Source: a virus. Taken from it: a stretch of DNA of 21,682 nt. The notes below the pieces were generated by a model. It ran no database searches and had not been told where the DNA came from. It worked only from the letters and a program-made list of their open reading frames with translations. Shown piece after piece: positions 12,412-19,374 of this stretch. The position numbers were made by a program, and so were the translations under genes. The stretch covers positions 1 through 21,682 of the IMG/VR virus record IMGVR_UViG_3300048444_000077; one strand, given 5' to 3'. Within the stretch, counting starts at the first letter, position 1. The number at the start of each line of letters is the position of its first letter.

Positions 12412-13071
12412 ATGACAAAGAAAGGACAGAAGGCAGCTGATACTCGTAAGAAGAATCAGGATGCCATGATGAAGGAGTTGGGTTTCGAACGCAAGAAAAT
12501 AAAGCGTAAGAGAAAACCAATGACTGAGGAACAGAAGAAGGCAGCTGCTGAACGTCTTGCGAAAGCACGAGAAGCACGTGGTCACACTGGTCTAAAGACT
12601 GTCCATCATTCTATCCGTGATCTACCAGAAGATGATTTTCTTCATCCGCTGAAGGTCAAGGAGTGGATTAAAAGTAATGAATTGAAGTTGAGAGGTATGA
12701 GTAGTCTGAAGACATCTTCCAAATGGCAAGAGAGATCTGAGTACATCGACCTTCAAAATTATATTAAAAATATGAAATCTTATTTGTCTACTGGACACTG
12801 GGGAGATTTCCGTTGGGGTGAGAACAGGGAACACAGAGTACAAAAAGTATGTGTCGCCATGTCTTATCATCCAGACGGAACACCGAACAGAACTATGGGT
12901 GTGTTTTATCCAGACATAGGCCAGACTTGGACAAAGGAACTACAGGAGTCATGGTATGGTGAAGACGATCCCAGAAGAGTCCACGCAACCGCAACAAAAC
13001 TTTCTAACCAAGAAGAAATTCTCGGCGATGGTGGAGACGGCAGTGAGGACGAACAGGATGACCTATATTGA
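12412..13071 (+). CDS. Conserved T4-like phage protein with Lys/Arg-rich N terminus
   Basis: The protein is 219 residues. It begins with a very basic helical region (about residues 1-55; KKIKRKRKPMTEEQKKAAAE). A conserved domain then has SIRDLPEDDFLHPLKVKEWI, a helical middle and MGVFYPDIGQTWTKELQESW (about 162-181). I recognise this layout from T4-like cyanophages, where it is hypothetical. The 40-residue C-terminal end is acidic. The last 116 bases also encode the start of gp33 in another frame. The first residues resemble nucleic-acid-binding tails; no function is assigned. Confidence 0.8.
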   Translation: MTKKGQKAADTRKKNQDAMMKELGFERKKIKRKRKPMTEEQKKAAAERLAKAREARGHTGLKTVHHSIRDLPEDDFLHPLKVKEWIKSNELKLRGMSSLKTSSKWQERSEYIDLQNYIKNMKSYLSTGHWGDFRWGENREHRVQKVCVAMSYHPDGTPNRTMGVFYPDIGQTWTKELQESWYGEDDPRRVHATATKLSNQEEILGDGGDGSEDEQDDLY

Positions 13072-13213
13072 TGCTATTGTTTGGATCTGTGAAAAGAACA
13101 ATATCGAAATAGAGGACATCAAAAAATATTTAAATCTATCAATCGTAGAGAACCTTGAAAAGGAAGCGATGGATTTGAATATACTTCCAAAGGTAAATAC
13201 TTTGGATGTATAA
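12956..13213 (+). CDS. 33: gp33, late-promoter transcription accessory protein
   Basis: The protein is 85 residues. The core FLTKKKFSAMVETAVRTN, followed by YIDAIVWICEKNNIEIEDI and the C-terminal block EAMDLNILPK, corresponds to gp33 of T4-like marine phages. gp33 bridges the host RNA polymerase beta-flap and the sliding clamp, and with gp55 activates TATAAATA late promoters. I use ATG 12956 so that FLTKKKFS is retained; this makes a 116-base overlap with the previous gene. ATG 13028 is the next in-frame ATG and would cut that motif. Position next to gp32 matches other T4-like phages. Its stop is shared with a late promoter. Confidence 0.82.
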   Translation: MVKTIPEESTQPQQNFLTKKKFSAMVETAVRTNRMTYIDAIVWICEKNNIEIEDIKKYLNLSIVENLEKEAMDLNILPKVNTLDV

Positions 13214-13216
13214 ATA
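13209..13216 (+). promoter_or_regulatory. Late promoter TATAAATA upstream of gp32
   Basis: An exact TATAAATA that contains the TAA of gp33. The predicted start at 13222 gives a leader of about 93 bases to gp32. Confidence 0.75.
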
Positions 13217-13220
13217 GTGC

Positions 13221-13250
13221 TTGCCATACGAATACTATGTGTGGTATAAT
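13221..13250 (+). promoter_or_regulatory. Sigma70-type promoter for gp32
   Basis: TTGCCA (13221-13226), 18-base spacer, extended -10 TGGTATAAT (13242-13250), preceded by GTGC. The transcript would start near 13257. Confidence 0.75.
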
Positions 13251-13281
13251 ACTAATCATATATTATGCACAAAGTGGATAA

Positions 13282-13303
13282 ATTGTTAATACATTGTAAA
13301 TAC
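13282..13303 (+). repeat. Tandem 11-base repeat in the gp32 leader
   Basis: ATTGTTAATAC (13282-13292) is followed directly by ATTGTAAATAC (13293-13303), with one mismatch. The pair abuts the Shine-Dalgarno GGAG (13304-13307). It is A/T-rich and unlikely to fold, as expected of a single-strand binding site. It is a candidate autogenous operator for gp32. Confidence 0.6.
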
Positions 13304-13314
13304 GGAGAAAAAAT

Positions 13315-14241
13315 ATGTCTTTTGCAAATCTAAAGTCAGGTAAGACTGACATCTCAAAACTGGTCTCAGCTGCTCAAGAAGTAGGTGGTGGTCAGAAAAC
13401 TAAAAACAAATACGAGGACGAACGTAAGTGGAAACCAACTGTCGATGACGCTGGTAACGGTTACGCAGTCATTCGTTTCCTTCCAGCCATGGAAGGTCAG
13501 GAACTTCCTTGGGAACGTTACTGGGATCATGGGTTTAAAGGCCCAACTGGTCAATGGTATATCGAGAAGTCTCTTACTTCTATCGGACAGAAGGATCCAG
13601 TCGGTGAGTTGAACTCACGTCTGTGGAACTCTGGTAACGAGGAAGATAAAGAAACTGCTCGTAAACAAAAACGTAGACTACACTACATCTCTAACATTCT
13701 AGTTGTGAGTGATCCTTCTAACCCATCGAACGAGGGTAAAGTATTCTTGTACGAGTATGGTAAGAAGATCTTTGATAAACTCATGGATGTTATGCAACCA
13801 CAGTTTCCTGGCGAAGAACCAGTGAATCCATTCGACTTCTGGTCTGGAGCAGACTTCCAGTTGAAGATTCGTAATGTGGCTGGATATCGTAACTACGATA
13901 AGTCAGAGTTTAAATCTGCATCTGCATTGTTTGATGCTGACGAAACTAAACTTGAAGCAACATATAATCAACTTCACGATCTTGCGGAGTTTGTTGATCC
14001 GAAACAATACAAGTCATATGACGAGTTAAACTCACGTCTACAACTTGTACTTGGTCATTCGGTTGGTGATGGTGCAACTATGAAGAATGAGGCGTTAACG
14101 CAAAGTGCGGAAGCGGCTCCTGCTACTAGTGCATCGGAACCAGAGATTGTATCGGCACCTACGCCTGCAATTGAATCAGCACCTTCTGAAGATGAAGATG
14201 ATACACTATCTTACTTCGCCAAAATGGCACAAGCAGACTAA
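13315..14241 (+). CDS. 32: gp32, single-stranded DNA-binding protein
   Basis: The 308-residue protein is close in length to T4 gp32 (301). It carries the basic N-terminal region for cooperative binding. The core has DHGFKGPTGQWYIEK (about residues 71-85), HYISNILVVSDPSNP-x-NEGKVFLYEYGKKI (about 123-152, quoted in part) and a C-terminal acidic tail (EDEDDTLSYFAKM) for partner recruitment. It coats and protects single-stranded DNA in replication and recombination. The T4 zinc ligands Cys77, Cys87 and Cys90 are all missing: the CPVC block is DPVGEL here, and the whole protein has no Cys; only the His (about 72) remains. Both an early and a late promoter precede it and a strong terminator follows. 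Confidence 0.95.
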   Translation: MSFANLKSGKTDISKLVSAAQEVGGGQKTKNKYEDERKWKPTVDDAGNGYAVIRFLPAMEGQELPWERYWDHGFKGPTGQWYIEKSLTSIGQKDPVGELNSRLWNSGNEEDKETARKQKRRLHYISNILVVSDPSNPSNEGKVFLYEYGKKIFDKLMDVMQPQFPGEEPVNPFDFWSGADFQLKIRNVAGYRNYDKSEFKSASALFDADETKLEATYNQLHDLAEFVDPKQYKSYDELNSRLQLVLGHSVGDGATMKNEALTQSAEAAPATSASEPEIVSAPTPAIESAPSEDEDDTLSYFAKMAQAD

Positions 14242-14261
14242 TACAGTCTGAAGTAGTCAAG

Positions 14262-14287
14262 GGGGAACTTCGGTTCCCCTTTTTTTT
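14262..14287 (+). terminator. Rho-independent terminator after gp32
   Basis: The stem GGGGAAC (14262-14268) pairs with GTTCCCC (14273-14279) around a TTCG tetraloop. It is followed by eight T residues (14280-14287). It has no T-run in the minus direction, so it is one-directional. Confidence 0.93.
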
Positions 14288-16565
14288 ATCCGTAGGTTGT
14301 GTCTAGGTTATCTACCGCAGGCATGTTCATATTCATAACTGCTGTGGTAGGTGCAGAGTTGTTTACTACATTTGTTTGAGGTGCAACGACCATCGATGCT
14401 TGTCGTTGTTTTTCTCCATCAAGGATTGCTTGCGCTCTTCGTTTGTTTGATAGTTCCATACCAGATCCAGCACCTTCTGTCGCAAGTTTCTCTCTTGCTT
14501 TTGCGAGTAATTCTTCACGATCCTTTTCAGACATACGAGCAAGTCTTGCAGCTTCTTCCGAACCAAACTTCTGAATGTCTTCTTCACGTTTCATCGCAAC
14601 AAGTTTGCGATTAGCGATTTCGTCTTCTTTCTTGACGATTTTTTCTCTTAGGTTTTCTAACTGTTGCGCTTGACCTTCCGCAGAGTTGTCCTCTAACATC
14701 CACTCTTTTTCATCAGCAGAAGCTGCAGCGAGTTCAGCATCAGTCCACGTGAAAGTTGCTTCACCACGTGCAAGTTGATCCTTCATTCTTGCAAGTTGTT
14801 CTGCTTCTCTTTCTTCAAATGTCTTGGTAGACTTTTCCTTCAATCCTTTAAGTTCGGTATCGTCACCAGTCTTGATTGCTTCCATTCTCGCCTTATTCAT
14901 TTCTTGATTGGTGACAGTTAACTCTTTGAGACCGTCTAGTTGCATCTTTGTTGCATCTACGAACATCTGCATCTTCTCGACTTCCAGTTCTGAACCAGTT
15001 CCCTCATCTAATGCTTTCTGTGCATCCGCAAGATCTTTTTCATCTGCCTTGAGTTGTTGTTCAAGTTCTGCTTTGCTCATCTCACGTTCTTCACCTTCCT
15101 TGGCAGGTTCATCTACGGCAGGATCTTTCTTAGGTGGTGCGAATCGACCAGTCTGACCAACCCATTCATAAACTGCATCTGGAACAAACTTCTCAAGGAA
15201 CGATCCTTTCTCAGGTAACTTGTCCATGATGAACTCTCGGAACTTGTCTTGCAGTCCCGCTACTTTACCTTTGAGTTTACCGAATGTGTCTTTTGCGTGT
15301 TCAAACTTCTTGAAGAATCCCTCTGAGGCACCACTCCACCAGTCACCAACTTTGTCTCCGATACCACCGAAGAATCCACCAAAGTCAATGTTACTGAAGA
15401 AATTACCGATTCCTTTGACCGCACCAACCAATGCATCAACAATCATGCCTGGCAAGTCTGCGATAAAGTTGGTCATCCAATCCCATATCTTGGTAAAGAA
15501 ACCAGAGATACTGAATCCTGCTAATGCGTTCTCAGCGCTCTCAAATCCTAGTTTACCTAATAACCAAGCGAGACCGTTTTTCAACATGTCTAGAGGTTTC
15601 ATGATAATGGAGTTGATTGCACCTTTGAAGAATCCACTGAATCCTTTAAAGAGTGACTTCATTATACCGTCACCCTCGTCTCTGGACTTACCGAAGTCTT
15701 TGAACATCTGCATGATACCACCGATAAGACCAGTGATTACTGTGATAGGCCATGCGATTATACGACCAACTACTGAGAATGCTTTGAATACAACACCAAA
15801 TGTTTTGGCAAACCCACTAAAGAGTTTACCGACCATCTTGAATCCGTCACCTATTTTAGTGAAGAATTTGCCTACCTTACCAGTTTGAACAGTAACACCA
15901 TTCATCACTTTACCGATAGAACCTATTGCTCTTCGGATTCTATTGAATGGTTTGACGATGAACTTATTCATCATCCTACCCATACTTGCAAAGAAACCTG
16001 TTATTCCCTTTTGAAGACTAACGAATCTTCCCATTGCACCACGGAGGGCTTTGGTTTCACCTTTTAATCCTGCCCCAAATGCTTTACTAATGTTAGTAAA
16101 GAAAGTAGTTACAGGTTTAAAGAAATTCTTTATCGTACTAATCATACTAGTGAATTTCCCTTTGACGAACTGAACTAATTTTGTGTTCTTAAAGAAATCC
16201 TTAGTACTCTTAGCTAATTGAGTGAATGGACTAGTAACAGTTTTAACAATACCGTAGATAAGACCAAGTACCGCACCAGACAAACCAGCAACGATTCTAC
16301 CAAGTATTCCGATAAATCCGATACTCTCTTTACCTTGCGGTGCTTTGCCTCCACCACCAGATGGGCCACCACCTGCTGGTTTTTCTTGTTTATCCTGTGA
16401 ACGCTGACGATCGACTGCCATACCATCGAGCATATCACCAATAAGACGTGCGGTCTCTTGCGTAGCCGCTGCCGTCTTTTCTTGGTTCTCGTTCAGTTCT
16501 GCGAGTTTCTTATTATTCTCTTCTCGCAGTAAACCGATTGCGCCTGTTAATTGTGCTTCTGCCAT
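14286..16565 (-). CDS. 29: Tail tape measure protein (gp29-type)
   Basis: The protein is 759 residues; T4 gp29 has about 590. A charged coiled-coil start (about residues 1-55) is followed by a Gly-rich linker near 66-76. A long hydrophobic region of repeated helices rich in Phe, Gly and Ile (about 80-450) comes next, then a long charged helical region (about 495-710), and a C-terminal Asn/Pro/Met-rich tail. That design is typical of tape measure proteins, which set tail length and occupy the tube. The longer chain suggests a somewhat longer tail than T4, as inference. It is preceded directly by the frameshifted gp26 extension, which is the usual gene order for tail chaperone and tape measure. 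Confidence 0.85.
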   Translation of the reverse strand: MAEAQLTGAIGLLREENNKKLAELNENQEKTAAATQETARLIGDMLDGMAVDRQRSQDKQEKPAGGGPSGGGGKAPQGKESIGFIGILGRIVAGLSGAVLGLIYGIVKTVTSPFTQLAKSTKDFFKNTKLVQFVKGKFTSMISTIKNFFKPVTTFFTNISKAFGAGLKGETKALRGAMGRFVSLQKGITGFFASMGRMMNKFIVKPFNRIRRAIGSIGKVMNGVTVQTGKVGKFFTKIGDGFKMVGKLFSGFAKTFGVVFKAFSVVGRIIAWPITVITGLIGGIMQMFKDFGKSRDEGDGIMKSLFKGFSGFFKGAINSIIMKPLDMLKNGLAWLLGKLGFESAENALAGFSISGFFTKIWDWMTNFIADLPGMIVDALVGAVKGIGNFFSNIDFGGFFGGIGDKVGDWWSGASEGFFKKFEHAKDTFGKLKGKVAGLQDKFREFIMDKLPEKGSFLEKFVPDAVYEWVGQTGRFAPPKKDPAVDEPAKEGEEREMSKAELEQQLKADEKDLADAQKALDEGTGSELEVEKMQMFVDATKMQLDGLKELTVTNQEMNKARMEAIKTGDDTELKGLKEKSTKTFEEREAEQLARMKDQLARGEATFTWTDAELAAASADEKEWMLEDNSAEGQAQQLENLREKIVKKEDEIANRKLVAMKREEDIQKFGSEEAARLARMSEKDREELLAKAREKLATEGAGSGMELSNKRRAQAILDGEKQRQASMVVAPQTNVVNNSAPTTAVMNMNMPAVDNLDTTYG

Positions 16566-16571
16566 TACTGG

Positions 16572-16766
16572 TTATCCGTTTTGTTGATTCTGTCTTTCTA
16601 TTCTCTCGTTCTCTTCCTTAATGTGTTCCAATAGCATATTAACATATATTTCCCTTTCCCATGGCATCATCATCTCTAGTTCGCTTAAACTGTAATGATG
16701 ATGTTGCATCATTGCAAAATTTGTCTTATAATGGTTTACAAGACTATCATGAGAAAGGTTTAGGAT
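16572..16766 (-). CDS. C-terminal extension of gp26 made by -1 frameshift
   Basis: This frame is open for 64 codons from the slippery site to a TAA at 16572-16574. It begins ILNLSHDSLVNHYKTNF, continues MMQHHHYSLSELEMMMPWER and ends in a charged helix (HIKEENERIERQNQQNG). In-frame ATGs exist (first at 16712) but none has a Shine-Dalgarno sequence, so translation by frameshift from gp26 is the best explanation. The Y-S-L-S-E-L-E and P-W-E-R-E blocks look like the small second domain of tail-assembly chaperones. The fused product would have 301 residues (the frameshifted joint ORF spans 16572-17476). This is a prediction from the sequence. Confidence 0.65.
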   Translation of the reverse strand: MLNLSHDSLVNHYKTNFAMMQHHHYSLSELEMMMPWEREIYVNMLLEHIKEENERIERQNQQNG

Positions 16767-17476
16767 AAAAAATCTGATATCCCTTTTAACTCAATTTCAT
16801 TATCATGTTCACAGTTGATACACTTAAATTTTGCATCATGTGTCATCGATGGAAGATCACCAATATACTTGGTAACTCTTTCGAACTGTTCACTGGTCAT
16901 AGACTCAATGAATTCCATCAGTTCTTTTTTGGATACATCCTTCGCATCCATACGTTCTTCTTCAAGACCGTTTTTAACTATGACTCCAGCGATACTGGCT
17001 ACAACCATATCCAGTCCTAGTTTTACTTGATCACCAGATAGATCTGATTCCATAACCGACTTGTAAGAAGGGTACTTCATCTCTACCGTGATCTGATCGG
17101 TCAGTTCTACTTTCATGTCATCGTCTGTGACCTCAACTTCAATTGCAGATAGATCAATGTCTACCTCGTTTTGAGTTTCACATTCCTTACACTTGAGTAA
17201 GACTGTCGATTTCTCACCAGCAGACTTGGAACGTATCTGTGTAAACATATACTCGACATCGAATGTCGCCAGTTCTGCTACGTTTATTTTATCTTGAATA
17301 CATGCATCAATGGTCGCAACGATGGCTTTTAGTGCTTGATTCTGATCACCAGATTCAAACGCCATCATGAGAACCTTTTCTTCCTTAACAAGATACGGTC
17401 TGTAGCTGACTCGATCTCCTGTCGAAGGAACCGACATCTCATATATCGGTGCAGTATTTAACTTTGGTAATGCCAT
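16760..17476 (-). CDS. 26: gp26, baseplate hub assembly or tail chaperone
   Basis: The 238-residue protein fits the T4 bacteriophage base plate family (gp26 of T4 has 208). The N terminus LPKLNTAPIYEMSVPSTG and the following RPYLVKEEKVLMMAFES block (about residues 26-42) are characteristic. Two CxxC knuckles, Cys96/Cys99 and Cys219/Cys222, could form a zinc ribbon. In T4, gp26 acts in hub assembly and is not a main virion part. ATG 17476 has AGGAG at a spacing of 6. The stop is immediately preceded by the slippery site T TTT TTA, and the gene sits just upstream of the tape measure, which together suggest a chaperone made in two forms. Confidence 0.88.
   Translation of the reverse strand: MALPKLNTAPIYEMSVPSTGDRVSYRPYLVKEEKVLMMAFESGDQNQALKAIVATIDACIQDKINVAELATFDVEYMFTQIRSKSAGEKSTVLLKCKECETQNEVDIDLSAIEVEVTDDDMKVELTDQITVEMKYPSYKSVMESDLSGDQVKLGLDMVVASIAGVIVKNGLEEERMDAKDVSKKELMEFIESMTSEQFERVTKYIGDLPSMTHDAKFKCINCEHDNEIELKGISDFLS
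16766..16772 (-). promoter_or_regulatory. Predicted -1 programmed ribosomal frameshift site
   Basis: On the minus strand the codons GAT TTT TTA TCC TAA include the canonical slippery heptamer T TTT TTA, two codons before the gp26 stop. A -1 slip enters the 64-codon extension. No strong downstream stem is evident by eye. Confidence 0.65.
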
Positions 17477-17509
17477 TTCATTCTCCTAATAATTTAGAAA
17501 TAGTTTATC

Positions 17510-18226
17510 TCAACTGAAGATATTTAGTCCACCACTAAGTATTGAACTAAACAAACTCTTCGCATCGTGGGCAGTTGATTCCCAATCTCTATACTTAAAT
17601 GATACCGTGAGTTCCATGATTGCGTTCTCTTGGTCATCACCCAACTGTATATCACTCATTGTCGTTGGAAACGCTTCGATCAAACGACAAGTGTATGTCT
17701 TTTCGTCCTTTGTACCTAAGTCCAAATCTAATTCACCTTGGGACAATTTAAATGGCCCAATGTCTGGTAGTCGATTACGGATAGTCGGACTAATCTTTTT
17801 CAAAAAAGGTATTTGTTTATTAAAGGCAGGAATAGTTGCACCTGTCTTTAGAGTCTCAATCTTGAGATCTCTTGAGTAATCTTTAAAGTATCCTACTTCA
17901 CCTTTGTTCCACGCAATACTTTGCCAATCTTCGAAGTAGTTCTTTACTATGTGTGTTGCTGGTACATGGAATGTCATGGTTACTTCTGACACCGTCTGTG
18001 CATTTACTATGTCGTACTTATATGTACCTAACTGTTTCTCGATCGTACCGATCTGTCTGCCAGGCAATAATACTGCCTTACACAATAAGTTTAAATCTTT
18101 TGTGTCGTAACCATCAATCGGAGGTAACTGAACACGGAATAGATTAGGTCTTTGAAAACCATCGGATCTACCCATAAGGGTTTTCAGTCCTTCAATAGAA
18201 CCTAGTCTGTTTGTTGAATTAGCCAT
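17510..18226 (-). CDS. Tail-tube-fold protein, gp54- or gp19-like
   Basis: The 238-residue protein carries tail-tube features: FQRPNLFRVQLPPIDGY (about residues 24-40), a CKAVLLPGRQIGTIEKQLG block (about 49-67), the segment NYFEDWQSIAW (about 95-105) and the last strands ENAIMELTVSFKYRDWES. T4 gp19 has the same order of blocks (RPNLF, CKA..LPA, DWQSIA, ...YW), and gp54, the tube initiator, shares this fold. Size and location among baseplate genes favour a baseplate tube initiator such as gp54, but a tail tube subunit cannot be excluded. It overlaps the upstream gene by 8 bases and lies 33 bases before gp26. Confidence 0.75.
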   Translation of the reverse strand: MANSTNRLGSIEGLKTLMGRSDGFQRPNLFRVQLPPIDGYDTKDLNLLCKAVLLPGRQIGTIEKQLGTYKYDIVNAQTVSEVTMTFHVPATHIVKNYFEDWQSIAWNKGEVGYFKDYSRDLKIETLKTGATIPAFNKQIPFLKKISPTIRNRLPDIGPFKLSQGELDLDLGTKDEKTYTCRLIEAFPTTMSDIQLGDDQENAIMELTVSFKYRDWESTAHDAKSLFSSILSGGLNIFS

Positions 18227-18824
18227 CTATCATTTGCCTTGAATCGTAGAATACTTTCTGTGAGTTTGCTTTTCTGAACTGTGCAGTTGGTAAGAAAGTC
18301 GCAATTTCCCACTCTGGTGTTTGAACTTCTGCAAAACGACTCTTTACATGTTTAGTCAGATAGTGTTTCAAACAAGGTTTATAGTACCGCATCTTTGCAG
18401 TCTTCTGTAAGATGCCATATGTCAATCGCATTCTTGCAGTCTTTGTCATCTTTGTACCTAATACATCCATCAATGCATCTAAGAACTTTGCACGAAGGAT
18501 CGGTGGTAAGTAATGTAAATTCAATCCATAGAATCCACCTTCTGCGGGCCCTATGATAATTACTAATGGAAAGACATCGTAGTATGGTAATGTCTTCTTA
18601 TGTTTTGGGTCATATGAAAACATCTGCATAGAACCAATCAATTCTCGATTGTCCGCCTTTGATGCATCACGTCTCTTCAACGGATCTTCTCTCATCAACG
18701 CTTCACGGTTGATCGAACGTAGGTTTGATGCCTTTTGTCTGAACCAATCACGACTTTCCTTAGTACGAGGTGTGATGCCCGCACGGAATGCCTGTAGTTC
18801 TAGTCTGTTGAATAAATTACTCAT
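18219..18824 (-). CDS. Conserved T4-like virion protein, possibly gp2-like
   Basis: The 201-residue protein is very basic in its first 60 residues (LELQAFRAGITPRTKESRDW and DPLKRRDASK). Its core PYYDVFPLVIIIGPAEGGF continues GLNLHYLPPILRAKFLDAL (about residues 79-116). The C-terminal part has CLKHYLTKHV and WEIATFLPTAQFRKA. I recognise this layout as a conserved T4-like family, but its name is uncertain; DNA end protector gp2 is a candidate because in T4 gene 2 lies next to gene 4. The gene follows gp4 and has its own TATAAATA element, whose predicted start is the A of the ATG. Late expression and a structural role are likely. Confidence 0.72.
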   Translation of the reverse strand: MSNLFNRLELQAFRAGITPRTKESRDWFRQKASNLRSINREALMREDPLKRRDASKADNRELIGSMQMFSYDPKHKKTLPYYDVFPLVIIIGPAEGGFYGLNLHYLPPILRAKFLDALMDVLGTKMTKTARMRLTYGILQKTAKMRYYKPCLKHYLTKHVKSRFAEVQTPEWEIATFLPTAQFRKANSQKVFYDSRQMIDG

Positions 18825-18829
18825 GTTTC

Positions 18830-18837
18830 TATTTATA
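18830..18837 (-). promoter_or_regulatory. Late promoter TATAAATA
   Basis: An exact TATAAATA on the minus strand, 5 bases before the ATG at 18824, predicting a transcript that begins at that ATG. It is overlapped by the gene 4 end region. Confidence 0.8.
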
Positions 18838-18838
18838 C

Positions 18839-19318
18839 CTATTTGTTACGTTTTTTGAAAGGTTTTAATGGTTTAGTTGATTTAGGCATCAACCCCATTG
18901 CAGTTAGTTCTTTCTCTGTCCAGATCTCAAATCCCCACCCCCGATCTTTTGCGTACTCTACCGCAGCTTTCCATTTGTTCTGGTTCTTGACATAGGTAAA
19001 TGATTCTGTTAACATACGTTTAGTACGTCTACCTTTCATCTTAGGTAATTGAGTTTCTTTGAATGGCTTGACTTCGATCAGTTTAGTTTGTCCTGTTTTG
19101 TAAACAATAACAAAATCCATGAAGTAACGATGATATTTCCTATCGACTTCATATAGATAAGGTATAACAATCTCTTCTGATCCCCATTCTTTGACATCCG
19201 AAGAGTTATCACAATACTTCATCACATACTTTTCCCACAGGGATCTGTATACGATGTTGGTCACGTCACCCAAATACTTATCTGGGTTTTTAGGTTTAAA
19301 TTTGCCTGAATATGCCAT
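18839..19318 (-). CDS. 4: gp4, head completion protein
   Basis: From ATG 19318 the protein has 159 residues, close to T4 gp4 (150). It begins MAYSGKFKPKNPDKYLGD and continues with IVYRSLWEKYVM, EWGSEEIVIPYLY, HRYFMDFVIVY and LIEVKPFKETQLP. These parallel the T4 blocks YRSNWEKF, WGSE-x-VIPY, RRYFMD and FIEIKPKKET in order. The acidic E and D plus the E-x-K motif (EVKP) are of nuclease-fold type. gp4 acts with gp50/gp65 in making filled heads ready for tail joining. The in-frame ATG at 19351 would add 11 residues before the conserved MAYSG and is rejected. AAGGA lies just before the chosen ATG. Confidence 0.9.
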   Translation of the reverse strand: MAYSGKFKPKNPDKYLGDVTNIVYRSLWEKYVMKYCDNSSDVKEWGSEEIVIPYLYEVDRKYHRYFMDFVIVYKTGQTKLIEVKPFKETQLPKMKGRRTKRMLTESFTYVKNQNKWKAAVEYAKDRGWGFEIWTEKELTAMGLMPKSTKPLKPFKKRNK

Positions 19319-19326
19319 AAAATCCT

Positions 19327-19334
19327 TATAAATA
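19327..19334 (+). promoter_or_regulatory. Late promoter TATAAATA for gp48
   Basis: An exact TATAAATA on the plus strand; the predicted start is 19340, giving a leader of about 35 bases to gp48. Confidence 0.8.
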
Positions 19335-19357
19335 GAATTAGTAGTTTTCAATAACCC

Positions 19358-19364
19358 TATTTAG
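19358..19364 (-). promoter_or_regulatory. Possible weak late-type element CTAAATA for gp4
   Basis: CTAAATA on the minus strand resembles late promoter variants. The predicted start near 19352 gives a leader of about 34 bases for gp4. The match is partial. Confidence 0.35.
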
Positions 19365-19374
19365 TGGAAAAGTT

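Noticed and set aside
15220-15888. Long plus-strand ORF of 222 codons
   Set aside because: It is antisense to the tape measure gene, with a Pro/Leu/Asn-rich composition typical of an antisense shadow of Phe/Gly/Lys-rich coding.
16710-16712. Independent ATG start for the small ORF after gp26
   Set aside because: No Shine-Dalgarno sequence precedes this ATG, and the open frame extends upstream exactly to the slippery site; frameshifting explains both facts better.
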